Assembly (NCBI RefSeq): GCF_014205165.1
Contig: NZ_JACHMZ010000001.1
Span: forward strand, 1,462,001-1,526,000
DNA from: Micromonospora carbonacea
GTDB taxonomy: Bacteria > Actinomycetota > Actinomycetes > Mycobacteriales > Micromonosporaceae
DNA: 64,000 nucleotides
Direction: 5' to 3'
Shown: positions 25,736 to 34,570 of the stretch, piece after piece
Layout: every line of letters begins with the position of its first letter
Position numbering within the stretch: the first letter of the stretch is position 1
Program-made: the position numbers and the translations under genes
Notes under the pieces: generated by a model
The model's database searches: none
What the model saw: the letters and a program-made list of their open reading frames with translations, nothing else
What the model was told of the DNA's origin: nothing

Positions 25736-25768
25736 AAGCCCGCGTCCCCGGTGAGGGGGCGCGGGCTT
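25736..25768 (+). terminator. hairpin terminator after ctaF
   Basis: The stem AAGCCCGCG(T)CCCC pairs with GGGGCGCGGGCTT around a GGTGAG loop, ending in CTTCTCG. Position and strength fit termination of the ctaC-ctaF transcript. Confidence 0.75.
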
Positions 25769-25782
25769 CTCGCTGATCGGCT

Positions 25783-25840
25783 CCATGTCGGCGACATGGC
25801 GGTATCAGCGGGGCCCGGTTACCGCCATGTCGCCGACATG
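25783..25840. repeat. palindromic intergenic repeat, copy 1
   Basis: Two perfect 21-bp inverted arms (25784-25804 and 25820-25840) enclose a GC-rich 15-base loop. Each arm is itself palindromic; the left one contains CCATGTCGGCGACATGG. The same 17 bases recur at 41864-41880. It lies between the ctaF terminator and a convergent small gene, in non-coding DNA. Confidence 0.8.
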
Positions 25841-25857
25841 CCGCCAGTCGGGCCGGG

Positions 25858-26058
25858 TCAGGCCGCGCGGCGGGAGGCGTGGGCGGTGCCGGTGGCGAGC
25901 CGGGTCGCCGGGAACGTGAACGTGGCGATCAGCAGCGCCGCGCCGCAGCCGGTGCAGACCAGCTCCGGGCAGTCGACGCCGTGGCCGTCGGCGCACGGCG
26001 GAACCTCGAACGGCCGCACGCCCTCGCAGGTGTCGCAGTGGAGCTCGCGGTCGGACAC
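25858..26058 (-). CDS. small zinc-ribbon-like protein
   Basis: A 66-residue protein with two CxxC-type pairs: CDTC near the start and CTGCG in the middle, plus a further Cys in VDCPELVC. This pattern suggests a single zinc ribbon. The C-terminal part (ALLIATFTFPATRLATGTAHASRRAA) is hydrophobic then basic. I chose the GTG at 26058 (VSDRELHCDTC) because AGGAGA precedes it; the longer frame adds 22 residues without support. Function unknown. It is a stand-alone minus-strand gene between the ctaF end and trpD. Confidence 0.7.
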   Translation of the reverse strand: MSDRELHCDTCEGVRPFEVPPCADGHGVDCPELVCTGCGAALLIATFTFPATRLATGTAHASRRAA

Positions 26059-26182
26059 GGCGTCTCCTCTCCTGGCCGGGGCATGAGAATCACTCGGCTG
26101 TAGTTTCCCACGGGAGTCCGACAATTCCCGCCAGGGGGGACCGGACGGCGCTCGCGTCGGCGGAGCGGGCCGAGGCGGCGGC

Positions 26183-27229
26183 TCAGGCGGAGCGGGCCAC
26201 CTCGACCCAGCGGTCCAGCACCGCCGCGGCGGCCCCGGAGTCGATCGACGCGGCGGCGCGGGCCATCCCGGCGCGCAGCGCCTCGGTCAGGTCGCCGCCC
26301 AGCGGCCCCTGGGTGGCCAGCGCGGCGGCGGCGTTGACCAGCACCGCGTCGCGGACCGGGCCCGCCTCGCCGGCCAGCAGCCGACGGGCCACCCCGGCGT
26401 TGTACGCCGCGTCACCGCCCCGCAGGTCGGCGAGGGTCACCCGGGGCACCCCGAGGTCCGCCGAGTCCAGCAGCGCCTCCCGCACGGTGCCGCCCTGGGC
26501 TGCCCAGACCCGGGTCGGCGCGGCGGTGGTGAACTCGTCGAGGCCGTCCTCGCCGCGCAGCACCAGCACCGAGTCGCCTCGGGCGGCGAAGACGGCGGCC
26601 ATCACCGGGGCCATCCGCGGGTCGAAGCAGCCGACCGCGCCGGCCCGGGGCCGGGCCGGGTTGGTCAGCGGGCCGAGGAAGTTGAAGAACGTCGGGACGC
26701 CCAGCTCGCGCCGGACGGGGCCGGCGTGCCGCATGCCCGGGTGGAACCGGCCGGCGAAGCAGAAGCCGATGCCGGCCTCGGTCACGCAGCGGGCCACCCC
26801 CTCCGGGGTCAGGTCCAGCGGCACGCCCAGGAACTCCAGCAGGTCGGCGGTGCCGCAGGACGACGAGGCGGCGCGGTTGCCGTGCTTGACCACGCGGACG
26901 CCCGCGCCGGCCACCACGAGGGCGGCCATGGTGGAGATGTTCACGGTGTGGGCGAGGTCACCGCCGGTGCCGACCACGTCGAGCGCCGACGACCGCAGCT
27001 CCTCCGGCAGCTCGACCGGGACCGCCTCGCCGAGCATCGCCTCGACCAGCCCGGCGACCTCGGCCGGCGTCTCGCCCTTGGCCCGCAGCGCGACGGCGAA
27101 GCCGGCGATCTGGGCCGGCGCCGCCGAGCCGGACATGATCTCGCCCATCGCCCAGGCGGTGTCCGCGGTGGTGAGTTCCTCCCCGCGCAGCAGCGCGCCG
27201 AGCAGGTGCGGCCAGTTCCGTTCGCCCAT
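26183..27229 (-). CDS. trpD: anthranilate phosphoribosyltransferase (TrpD)
   Basis: Second step of tryptophan synthesis: anthranilate plus PRPP gives phosphoribosyl-anthranilate. The 348-residue product shows the PRPP loop [56 protein letters not shown] and [13 protein letters not shown] with the metal/PRPP residues. Length and start ([19 protein letters not shown]) fit the family. No other trp gene is adjacent; trpD next to ctaE and the bc1 genes is the actinobacterial arrangement. Confidence 0.96.
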   Translation of the reverse strand: MGERNWPHLLGALLRGEELTTADTAWAMGEIMSGSAAPAQIAGFAVALRAKGETPAEVAGLVEAMLGEAVPVELPEELRSSALDVVGTGGDLAHTVNISTMAALVVAGAGVRVVKHGNRAASSSCGTADLLEFLGVPLDLTPEGVARCVTEAGIGFCFAGRFHPGMRHAGPVRRELGVPTFFNFLGPLTNPARPRAGAVGCFDPRMAPVMAAVFAARGDSVLVLRGEDGLDEFTTAAPTRVWAAQGGTVREALLDSADLGVPRVTLADLRGGDAAYNAGVARRLLAGEAGPVRDAVLVNAAAALATQGPLGGDLTEALRAGMARAAASIDSGAAAAVLDRWVEVARSA

Positions 27230-27351
27230 GGCGGGCCTCCCGAGCGGGCGTGGGGGTGCGGAGGGACGGGTGCCGCCCGGGGCGCGGGGCGGCACGACCG
27301 GGCCGGCGACGCCGGTGGCGTGCGGGCCGGGGCGACCCAGGTGGCGGCGAC

Positions 27352-27747
27352 TCAGGCGGGGGCGTGGCTGCGCAGCAGCTCGGCCACGGTGGCGCCGGTG
27401 GTCACCGGGTCGAGCGGGTGCACGAGGGTGGCGTCGACCTCGGCGTACGCGGCCAGCCAGCGGTCGGCGGCGCGGGCGATCACCAGGCAGGTCGGGGGAG
27501 CGTCGTCCCGGTCGTCCTTGATCTGCCGGGCGATGCCGAGGCCGCCGCCGGGGCTCGCCTCGCCGTCGAGCAGCATCAGGTCGATCTCGTACTCGTCGAC
27601 CAGCCGCACGCACCCGGCGTAGTCGGAGGCGTCGACGAACTCGACGCGCAGCCCGGGGGCCGGGCGGGTGCCGACGGCCAGCCGCATCCGGTCACGGACC
27701 TGCGGGTCGTCGCTGTAGAGCAGGACGGTGCAAAGACGATCGCTCAT
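27352..27747 (-). CDS. response-regulator receiver-like protein, stand-alone
   Basis: A 131-residue single-domain protein with a CheY-like fold. The acidic pocket is [14 protein letters not shown], and the likely phosphoacceptor Asp lies in [13 protein letters not shown]. The conserved Lys near the C-terminus of true receivers (K-P) appears as His-Pro in ATLVHPLDP, so phosphorylation may be weak or lost. There is no output domain and no kinase nearby. It is on the minus strand, 122 bases upstream of trpD. The function is unknown; homologues in this position may be conserved in the family. Confidence 0.75.
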   Translation of the reverse strand: MSDRLCTVLLYSDDPQVRDRMRLAVGTRPAPGLRVEFVDASDYAGCVRLVDEYEIDLMLLDGEASPGGGLGIARQIKDDRDDAPPTCLVIARAADRWLAAYAEVDATLVHPLDPVTTGATVAELLRSHAPA

Positions 27748-27851
27748 CGCTGGCTGACTCCCACCTCGTAGCTGCCGAGCATCGTACCCGCCACCGGCGG
27801 GCAGCCGATGTCCTGCCCGGGCGGGCCGGTGGTCGTACCGGAATCCGCTGG

Positions 27852-28820
27852 TCAGGCCGGGGACTTCGCGGCCTGGTCGGCGCGCTCGCGGGCCTCCTGG
27901 CGGTCCAGCTCGCGGTCGAGCCGGCGGGCCTCCCGCTCCGACTGGCGCACCCACTGCACCACCAGGACCGCGAGCATCGTCACGCTGACGAACTCGCCGC
28001 CGGCCCACAGGATGCCCCCGGCGACCACCTGGTCGGCGGCGGGGTCGGACCAGGTGAGGCCGAGCGACGGGTACCAGTCGCCGCCGAACAGCGTGGTGCT
28101 CTGCATGATCGTGAGCCCGAGCACGGTGTGGAACGGCACCGACAGCACCATCAGCAGCGCCCGCGCCGGGTACGGCCAGCGCCCCGGCAGCGGGTCGAGC
28201 CCGAGCAGCGGCCAGAAGAACACGCAGCCGGTCATGATGAAGTGCGCGTGCACCAGCTCGTGCGCCCAGGCGTGTTCGAGGGTGTAGCGGTAGAGGTCGC
28301 TGAAGTAGAGCGCGAACGGGTTCACGACGAAGATGGCGAACGCCACCAGCGGGAACGTGTAGACCCGGGCGACGCGGCTGTGCACGATCGCCAGCAGCCG
28401 CTTGCGCGGCCCGACCGGCAGGGTGCGCAGCGCCAGGGTGACCGGCGCGCCGAGGGCCAGGAAGATGGGGGAGACCATCGACAGCACCATGTGCTGCACC
28501 ATGTGCACCGACAGCAGCGCGGTGTCGTACGCGTGCAGGCCGCTGACGGTGACCGCCGCGATGCCGCCGAGGCCGGGGCCGAGGAAGAAGACGGTGCGGG
28601 AGACCGGCCAGCGGTCCCCGCGCAGCCGCAGCCGGTAGACCCCGTAGAGGTAGAGCCCGGCGGCGAGCACCAGCCCGAGGGCCAGCCAGCTGTCCAGCCG
28701 GGTCTCGGTGAACACGCGGGCCACGGTGAACGGCGGCGGCAGCGGGTCCCCGCCGGCCGCGAGCGCCCCGGGCGCGGCGACCGCCGAGGTGGCGGCGAGG
28801 ATCTGAGCGACGTGCTGCAC
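27852..28820 (-). CDS. cytochrome c oxidase assembly protein (CtaG, caa3 type)
   Basis: A 322-residue integral membrane protein with about seven hydrophobic segments. The family markers are the His-rich LLSVHMVQHMVLSMVSPIFLALGAPVTLALR, HAWAHELVHAHFIMTGCVFFWPLLGLDP and PARALLMVLSVPFHTVLGLTIM. It is thought to help copper delivery or assembly of the oxidase, and its position beside ctaE supports this. The GTG at 28820 (VQHVAQIL) starts the first helix; a longer frame upstream has no support. The C-terminal tail is highly charged (SEREARRLDRELDRQEARERA), probably a cytosolic coiled segment. Confidence 0.87.
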   Translation of the reverse strand: MQHVAQILAATSAVAAPGALAAGGDPLPPPFTVARVFTETRLDSWLALGLVLAAGLYLYGVYRLRLRGDRWPVSRTVFFLGPGLGGIAAVTVSGLHAYDTALLSVHMVQHMVLSMVSPIFLALGAPVTLALRTLPVGPRKRLLAIVHSRVARVYTFPLVAFAIFVVNPFALYFSDLYRYTLEHAWAHELVHAHFIMTGCVFFWPLLGLDPLPGRWPYPARALLMVLSVPFHTVLGLTIMQSTTLFGGDWYPSLGLTWSDPAADQVVAGGILWAGGEFVSVTMLAVLVVQWVRQSEREARRLDRELDRQEARERADQAAKSPA

Positions 28821-28928
28821 GCGTTTCAGGCTAGGCCAGGCGAACCGGACCGCCACGATCGGGCCACCGACGCCACGGGTTTGGCCCCCCGCTGATCGCC
28901 GGCCGTGGTCAGGGGCAATAATGACCGC

Positions 28929-29528
28929 GTGACTGCGGCCCCAGCCATTGACAAGAGCCGGATCCACTCCCTGACGCGGCCCAACATGGTCAGCGTCGGG
29001 ACGATCGTGTGGCTCTCCAGCGAACTCATGTTCTTCGCGGCGCTGTTCGCGATGTACTTCTCCATCCGCGCGGCGGCGCCGGAGCAGTGGGCGAAGCACA
29101 CCGAGCACCTCAACATCCCGTACGCGACCACCTTCACGGTGATCCTGGTGCTGTCCTCGGTGACCTGCCAGCTCGGGGTGTTCGCCGCCGAGAAGGGTGA
29201 CGTCCACGCCCTGCGGCGCTGGTTCACGATCACCTTCGTGATGGGTCTGATCTTCGTGCTCGGTCAGCTGAACGAGTACGTGACCCTGGTCCACGAGGGC
29301 GTGAAGATCAACGCGGACGGGTACGGGTCGATGTTCTACCTGACCACCGGCTTCCACGGCCTGCACGTGACCGGCGGCCTGGTCGCCTTCATCATCTTCA
29401 TGGTCCGCACGACCATGGGCCGGTTCACCCCGGCGCAGGCCACGTCGGCGATCGTCGTGTCGTACTACTGGCACTTCGTCGACGTCGTGTGGATCGGCCT
29501 CTACGCCATGATCTACTGGCTTCAGTGA
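28929..29528 (+). CDS. ctaE: cytochrome c oxidase subunit III
   Basis: Five-helix subunit III of the aa3 oxidase, 199 residues. The motifs [72 protein letters not shown] and [20 protein letters not shown] match the family, including the conserved Glu in helix I. The GTG at 28929 ([13 protein letters not shown]) gives the normal short N-terminus. It leads the ctaE-qcrC-qcrA-qcrB operon, the actinobacterial arrangement for the bc1-aa3 supercomplex. Confidence 0.96.
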   Translation: MTAAPAIDKSRIHSLTRPNMVSVGTIVWLSSELMFFAALFAMYFSIRAAAPEQWAKHTEHLNIPYATTFTVILVLSSVTCQLGVFAAEKGDVHALRRWFTITFVMGLIFVLGQLNEYVTLVHEGVKINADGYGSMFYLTTGFHGLHVTGGLVAFIIFMVRTTMGRFTPAQATSAIVVSYYWHFVDVVWIGLYAMIYWLQ

Positions 29529-29600
29529 TCTTGGCGCGTCACGAACCGCGCCGCTGCCCCGTCCTCTGAGACAAGGTCCCACCGGTTAAGGACACAGGTC

Positions 29601-30437
29601 ATGACTTCTGACAACGACCGCCGACGCGGTCTGCTCGCGCGGTTGCGCGGCGAGCGGTCCGCAGCGCGCAGCAGGGGCCGCCGCCGGCTGGGCGCCGCGG
29701 TCCGCCTGATCGCCGCGCTCACGCTGGCCGGCGGCGCCTACACCGTCTTCGCCCCCGGCGTGCAGGCGCAGGAAAACCCGCCGCTCACCGGCGCCGCCGC
29801 CGAGGGCAAGGCGCTGTTCGACGTGAGCTGCGTGACCTGCCACGGCCGTAACGCGCAGGGTGTCGAGGGTCGTGGCCCGAGCCTGATCGGGGTCGGCTCG
29901 GCCTCCGTCGAGTTCCAGGTGAGCTCCGGCCGGATGCCGATGGCCCGGCAGGAGGCGCAGGCCATGCGCAAGCCGCCGGTCTTCACCGACGAGCAGGTCC
30001 GCCAGCTCGGCCAGTACGTCCAGGAGCTCGGCGGGGGTCCGCAGGTCCCCGAGGGCGACCTGCGCGAGGGCGCCAACCTGGCCACCGGCGGCGAGCTGTT
30101 CCGGATCAACTGCTCGCAGTGCCACGCCTTCGGCGGCGGCGGCGGCGCGCTCTCCTCCGGCAAGTACGCGCCGAGCCTGCGCCCGGCCAGCGACCGCCAG
30201 ATCTACGCCGCGATGCTCAGCGGCCCGCAGAACATGCCGGTGTTCGGGGACAACCAGATCACCCCGGAGCAGAAGGCGGACATCATCGCCTACATCCAGG
30301 ACACCCTGAAGCACGACCAGGACCAGGGTGGCTTCAACCTCGGCCGGTACGGGCCGTCCACCGAGGGGCTGGCGATCTTCCTGATCGGCATCGTCGCGCT
30401 CGTCTTCGCCAGCCTGTGGATCGCGGGCAAGTCGTGA
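29601..30437 (+). CDS. qcrC: diheme cytochrome c subunit of the bc1 complex (QcrC)
   Basis: Membrane-bound diheme cytochrome c, 278 residues, that hands electrons directly from the bc1 complex to the aa3 oxidase. Two heme-c motifs are seen: CVTCH (77-81) and CSQCH (171-175), with the axial Met candidates in RMPMARQEAQAM and GPQNMPVFG. An N-terminal basic segment and hydrophobic helix export it, and GLAIFLIGIVALVFASLWIAG anchors the C-terminus. Actinobacteria lack a soluble cytochrome c and use this subunit instead. It starts 72 bases after ctaE. Confidence 0.96.
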   Translation: MTSDNDRRRGLLARLRGERSAARSRGRRRLGAAVRLIAALTLAGGAYTVFAPGVQAQENPPLTGAAAEGKALFDVSCVTCHGRNAQGVEGRGPSLIGVGSASVEFQVSSGRMPMARQEAQAMRKPPVFTDEQVRQLGQYVQELGGGPQVPEGDLREGANLATGGELFRINCSQCHAFGGGGGALSSGKYAPSLRPASDRQIYAAMLSGPQNMPVFGDNQITPEQKADIIAYIQDTLKHDQDQGGFNLGRYGPSTEGLAIFLIGIVALVFASLWIAGKS

Positions 30438-30504
30438 CCGAGCGGATCATTCGATTCAGCGCTGCGGTGCCGCGGTCCGGCACCGCCCGTAGCGAGGTGA
30501 CGGC

Positions 30505-31593
30505 ATGAGCACCAAGACCGAGCACCAGGCCCACCAGGGCCCGGAGCCGCTCGACGTCCACGACCCGCGGCTGAGCCGGTTCGACATCGTCCGGGAGGGC
30601 GCGCGCCGGGACGACATCGAGATCGTCCACTACGAGGAGCAGGTCGTCCCGGGCAGCAAGGCCGAGCGCCGGCTGACCCGCACGGTCGCCTCGATGTTCC
30701 TGCTGACCGGCCTGGCCGCCACCGCCTTCCTGGTCGTCTACATCTGGTGGCCGTGGGAGTACGAGCCGGGCACCGGCGGGGACAAGTACTACACCCCGCT
30801 GCTCGGCCTCACCCTCGGCGTCGCCCTGCTGGGCATCGGCTTCGGCATCCTGACCTGGGGCAAGAAGCTGCTGCCCAAGGAGGTGTCGATCCAGGACCGG
30901 CACGAGAACGACCCGAACGTGGCGGAGAGCCGCAAGATCACCGGCGAGACGATGCTCTACCTCGCCGACGAGATGGGCGTGAAGCGTCGCCCGCTGCTGG
31001 GCATCTCGCTGCTCGCCGGCCTCGCGCCCGTCGGCGCGGTCGCGGCGGCCCCGCTGGTCGGCGGCCTGATCTCCAACCCGCACAAGAACAACCAGATGTT
31101 CACCACCGGCTTCGCGCCGGCCGACGGCCGCAAGATCCGGCTGGTCCGCGAGGACGGCCGGCCGATCCGCCCGGCGGACATCAGCGCCGGCGGCCAGCTC
31201 ACCGTCTTCCCCGGCATCGAGCACGGGGTGAGCAACAAGCACGCCGACTCCCCGACGCTGCTGATCCACCTGCGCGAGTCCGACGCCCAGGTCTCCCGCG
31301 AGGCCAACCAGCGGGTCGGCCACGGGAACTACATGTGGGGCAACTACGCCGCGTTCTCCAAGATCTGCACGCACGCGGGCTGCCCGGCGAGCCTGTACGA
31401 GCAGCAGACCAACCGGCTGCTCTGCCCGTGCCACCAGTCGCAGTTCCTGATCACCGACAACGCCCGGCCGGTCTTCGGCCCCGCGAGCCGGCGGCTCCCG
31501 CAGCTGCCGATCGAGGTGGACGACGAGGGCTTCTTCGTGGCGCGGTCGGATTACACCGAGACCGTCGGGCCTGACTTCTGGGAGCGGCCGTGA
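30505..31593 (+). CDS. qcrA: Rieske iron-sulfur subunit of the bc1 complex (QcrA)
   Basis: Membrane-bound Rieske protein, 362 residues. The [2Fe-2S] ligands are in CTHAGC (288-293) and CPCHQS (307-312), with the extra cysteines of the stabilising disulfide. Three hydrophobic segments in the first half (FLLTGLAATAFLVVYIWW, YTPLLGLTLGVALLGIGFGILTW, ISLLAGLAPVGAVAAAPLVGG) mark the actinobacterial three-helix form. The ATG is preceded by AGCGAGGTGACGGC. The stop overlaps the start of qcrB. Confidence 0.96.
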   Translation: MSTKTEHQAHQGPEPLDVHDPRLSRFDIVREGARRDDIEIVHYEEQVVPGSKAERRLTRTVASMFLLTGLAATAFLVVYIWWPWEYEPGTGGDKYYTPLLGLTLGVALLGIGFGILTWGKKLLPKEVSIQDRHENDPNVAESRKITGETMLYLADEMGVKRRPLLGISLLAGLAPVGAVAAAPLVGGLISNPHKNNQMFTTGFAPADGRKIRLVREDGRPIRPADISAGGQLTVFPGIEHGVSNKHADSPTLLIHLRESDAQVSREANQRVGHGNYMWGNYAAFSKICTHAGCPASLYEQQTNRLLCPCHQSQFLITDNARPVFGPASRRLPQLPIEVDDEGFFVARSDYTETVGPDFWERP

Positions 31594-33215
31594 AGCGTCG
31601 TAAGTTGGACATGGCCTCCGTTCCGGGCAAGGCCGCGGTGGGGGTGGACGACCGCTTCGGGGTCTCCACGCCGCTGCGCAAGCTGCTGAACAAGGTCTTC
31701 CCCGACCACTGGTCGTTCCTGCTCGGCGAGATCGCGCTGTTCTCGTTCGTCGTGCTGCTGCTGACCGGCGTCTTCCTGACGTTCTTCTACGAGCCGGCGA
31801 TGACCGAGGTGGTCTACAACGGCAGCTACGCCCCGCTGCGGGGCACGCCGATGTCGGCCGCGTACGCCTCCAGCCTGGACATCTCGTTCGACGTCCGCGG
31901 CGGCCTGATCATGCGGCAGATGCACCACTGGTCGGCGCTGCTGTTCATGGCCGCGATCGTCGTGCACATGCTGCGGGTCTTCTTCACCGGCGCGTTCCGC
32001 AAGCCGCGCGAGACCAACTGGATCATCGGCTCGCTGCTGTTCTGGGTCGGCTTCCTGGCCGGCTTCACCGGCTACTCGCTGCCGGACGACGGCCTCTCCG
32101 GCACCGGTCTGCGGATCGCCTCCGGCATCATGCTGTCGATCCCGGTGATCGGCTCCTGGGTCACCTCGTCGATCTTCGGCGGGGAGTTCCCCGGCGAGAT
32201 CATCATCAGCCGGTTCTTCATCGCCCACGTGCTGCTCATCCCGGGCCTGCTGGTGGCGCTGATCAGCGCCCACCTCGGCCTGGTCTTCAAGCAGAAGCAC
32301 ACCCAGTGGCCCGGCCCCGGCCGGACCAACGACAACGTGGTCGGCGAGCGGATGTTCCCGCGCTACGCGCTCAAGCAGGGCGGCTTCTTCATGGTCGTCT
32401 TCGGCGTGATCGCGCTGATGGGCGGCCTGTTCCAGATCAACCCGATCTGGTATTTCGGCCCGTACGAGGCGTGGGTGGTCTCGGCCGCCAGCCAGCCCGA
32501 CTGGTACGTCATGTTCCTCGACGGCTCGACCCGCCTCATGCCCGCGTGGGAGATCAACATCCCGATCGGCGACGGGTACGTCATCCCGCCGCTGTTCTGG
32601 CCCACCGTCGTGCTGCCGGGCGTCCTGGTCGGCCTCTCCACGCTCTACCCGTTCGTGGAGGCCCGCCGGCTCAAGGACTACCGCAGCCACAACCTGCTCC
32701 AGCGCCCCCGCGACGTCCCCGAGCGGACCGCGATCGGCGCGATGGCGGTGGCGTTCTACATCGTGCTGACCCTCTCCGGCGGCAACGACGTGATCGCGGA
32801 CAAGTTCCACATCAGCCTCAACGCGATGACCTGGGCGGGCCGGATCGGCCTGCTGGTGATCCCGCCGCTGGCGTACTACGTGACCTACCGGATCTGCCTC
32901 GGCCTCCAGCAGCACGACCGGGAGGTGCTGGCGCACGGCGTGGAGACCGGCATCATCCGCCGGCTGCCGGACGGCCGGTTCGAGGAGGTCCACCAGCCGT
33001 TGGCCGCCGGTGGCCACGACGGCCACGGCGAGCTGGAGTACGCCGGCTGGGTGGTGCCCAAGAAGATGAACCGGCTCGGTGCCCTCGGGCCCGCCATCCG
33101 GGGCTTCTTCTACCCCATCGAGAAGCCGGCCGAGGCGCCGGTCTCGCCGGGGCACCCGCCGGTCGAGCCCCGGCCGGAGCGCAAGGAGATCACCAGCGGG
33201 GACACCCGCCGCTGA
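31590..33215 (+). CDS. qcrB: cytochrome b subunit of the bc1 complex (QcrB)
   Basis: Quinol-oxidising diheme cytochrome b, 541 residues. Heme-ligand helices are MHHWSALLFMAAIVVHMLRVF and FIAHVLLIPGLLVALISAHLGL. The Qo-site PEWY motif of mitochondria reads QPDWYVMF here, with the preceding WVVSAASQ, as in actinobacteria. The long C-terminal cytosolic tail (from ~460, VETGIIRRLPDGRFEEVHQP onward) is typical of the group. The GTG at 31590 overlaps the qcrA stop; the ATG at 31611 is the alternative start. Confidence 0.95.
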   Translation: MKRRKLDMASVPGKAAVGVDDRFGVSTPLRKLLNKVFPDHWSFLLGEIALFSFVVLLLTGVFLTFFYEPAMTEVVYNGSYAPLRGTPMSAAYASSLDISFDVRGGLIMRQMHHWSALLFMAAIVVHMLRVFFTGAFRKPRETNWIIGSLLFWVGFLAGFTGYSLPDDGLSGTGLRIASGIMLSIPVIGSWVTSSIFGGEFPGEIIISRFFIAHVLLIPGLLVALISAHLGLVFKQKHTQWPGPGRTNDNVVGERMFPRYALKQGGFFMVVFGVIALMGGLFQINPIWYFGPYEAWVVSAASQPDWYVMFLDGSTRLMPAWEINIPIGDGYVIPPLFWPTVVLPGVLVGLSTLYPFVEARRLKDYRSHNLLQRPRDVPERTAIGAMAVAFYIVLTLSGGNDVIADKFHISLNAMTWAGRIGLLVIPPLAYYVTYRICLGLQQHDREVLAHGVETGIIRRLPDGRFEEVHQPLAAGGHDGHGELEYAGWVVPKKMNRLGALGPAIRGFFYPIEKPAEAPVSPGHPPVEPRPERKEITSGDTRR

Positions 33216-33231
33216 CCCTCCCGCAAGCCGC

Positions 33232-33267
33232 ACGTGGCGTCCGCCGGTTCCTCGGCGGGCGCCACGT
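33232..33267 (+). terminator. hairpin terminator after qcrB
   Basis: The stem ACGTGGCG(T)CCGCCG pairs with CGGCGG(G)CGCCACGT around GTTCCT. It closes the ctaE-qcrCAB operon. A short CCCGTTTCC tract follows. Confidence 0.75.
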
Positions 33268-33401
33268 CCCGTTTCCGCCCCCGGGCGACTGCCGGGCGTC
33301 GCCGGCACCCCGGCGCCTCCCGCGAGGCGGCTGCGGGTTCGCAGGGTTAATCCGGGTCAGCCGGGTATCCGTGCGGTCCAACGAAAAAGGGGGAGGGAAA
33401 C

Positions 33402-34076
33402 ATGTTGGGTCTCAAGCGCCTCGGACTGCTCGCCGCCCTGGTGGTGGCGGGGCTGGCGCCCGCGGCGGCGGCTCAGGCCGCACAGCCGTCGACGCAGGAC
33501 AGCCAGTACCTGCAGGCGCTGCACCAGGTGAACCTCGCGGAGATCGAATCCGGGAACCTGGCGCAGCAGAAGGGTCAGAACCAGCAGGTCAAGGACCTGG
33601 GTGCCCAGTTCGTGACGGACCACACCCAGCTCGACCAGACGGTGCAGGACACCGCGCAGCAGCTCAACGTCAAGCTGCCGGGCGCCCCGACCGCCGACCA
33701 GCAGAAGGTCGTCAACAAGCTGAAGAAGCTCAGCGGCGCCGAGTTCGACAAGGCGTGGGTGACCGCCGAGCTGGCCGGTCACGTCCAGGCCATCCAGGCC
33801 ACCCAGACGGAGATCTCGCAGGGCACCGAGCAGTCGGTGGTCCAGTTGGCCCAGAACGCCCTGCCGGTGCTCCAGGCGCACTACGACGCGCTGGTGGCCC
33901 TGGCCCAGACCCTCGGCGTCCCGGTCCCGCAGACCAGCGCCAGCGGCACGCCCAGCCCGGGCGCGACCACCACGACGCCCGCTCCGGGCGGCAGCAGCGA
34001 GGCCCCGGCCCCGGGCGGCACCTTCGAGTCGCCGACCCCGGAGAACACCGAGACGCCGGCCCCGAGCGTGAGCTGA
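33402..34076 (+). CDS. secreted DUF4142 domain-containing protein
   Basis: A 224-residue exported protein. A signal peptide is clear (MLGLKRLGLLAALVVAGLAPAAAAQAAQ). Residues ~30-170 are a helical DUF4142 domain (DSQYLQALHQVNLAEIESGNLAQQKG, LGAQFVTDHTQLDQTVQDTA), a ferritin-like four-helix bundle without obvious metal ligands. The last ~55 residues are a Pro/Thr/Ser tail with PAPGGSSEAPAPGGTFESPTPEN, probably extended and surface-facing. The ATG follows GGGGGAGGGAAAC, a strong ribosome site. It is a monocistronic gene closed by a hairpin. Function unknown. Confidence 0.85.
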   Translation: MLGLKRLGLLAALVVAGLAPAAAAQAAQPSTQDSQYLQALHQVNLAEIESGNLAQQKGQNQQVKDLGAQFVTDHTQLDQTVQDTAQQLNVKLPGAPTADQQKVVNKLKKLSGAEFDKAWVTAELAGHVQAIQATQTEISQGTEQSVVQLAQNALPVLQAHYDALVALAQTLGVPVPQTSASGTPSPGATTTTPAPGGSSEAPAPGGTFESPTPENTETPAPSVS

Positions 34077-34094
34077 CGTTGCGACACCCCAGGC

Positions 34095-34129
34095 GGTAGC
34101 CAGTCCACCCGACCGGTGGGCTGGCTACC
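34095..34129. terminator. bidirectional hairpin between convergent genes
   Basis: 15-base arms GGTAGCCAGTCCACC and GGTGGGCTGGCTACC pair (one T-G wobble) around CGACC. It sits between the DUF4142 gene (plus) and the Lrp-domain gene (minus). A second partial copy (GTGGCTAC) lies just beyond. Confidence 0.75.
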
Positions 34130-34146
34130 ACCGTCGTGGCTACGGG

Positions 34147-34434
34147 TCAGTCCGTGCCGGCCAGCCCGATCGCGAACGCCTCCTCCAGGTCGTGCTGCGA
34201 GTAGGCCCGGAAGGCGATGTGCGACTCGGTGTTGATCACGCCGGGCACCTTGGAGATGCTGCCGGCGATGACCTGGGCGATCTGGTCGAACTCCCGCACC
34301 CGCACGATGGCGATCAGGTCGACGTGCCCGGCCACCGAGTAGACCTCGCTCACCCCGGGCAGGGCCGCCAGGTTCTCGGCCACCTCGGGGATCGAGTCGG
34401 TGGCGCAGTCGATCAGGACGATCGCGGTGATCAC
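34147..34434 (-). CDS. stand-alone Lrp/AsnC ligand-binding (RAM) domain protein
   Basis: A 95-residue protein consisting only of the sensor domain of Lrp/AsnC regulators; there is no helix-turn-helix. The pattern TAIVLIDCATDSIPEVAENLAALPGVSEVYSVAGHVDLIAIVRV then PGVINTESHIAFRAYSQHD is typical. Such proteins form rings and bind amino acids. I chose the GTG at 34434 (VITAIVLIDC), the family start; the longer frame adds nine unlike residues. It may modulate a full-length Lrp protein or an enzyme; none is next to it. Confidence 0.88.
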   Translation of the reverse strand: MITAIVLIDCATDSIPEVAENLAALPGVSEVYSVAGHVDLIAIVRVREFDQIAQVIAGSISKVPGVINTESHIAFRAYSQHDLEEAFAIGLAGTD

Positions 34435-34570
34435 TGGTCTGCCCTTCGTCGCGCGGTGCACGCCACGCCGGTGGTGGCGTCGACGACCATCGTAGGCCCG
34501 TCCAACTGATCCCGGGCAGCGGTGGGGGCGGACCGCGAGGCGGGCCGGTGCGGCCGGGGCGGGCCAGGGC

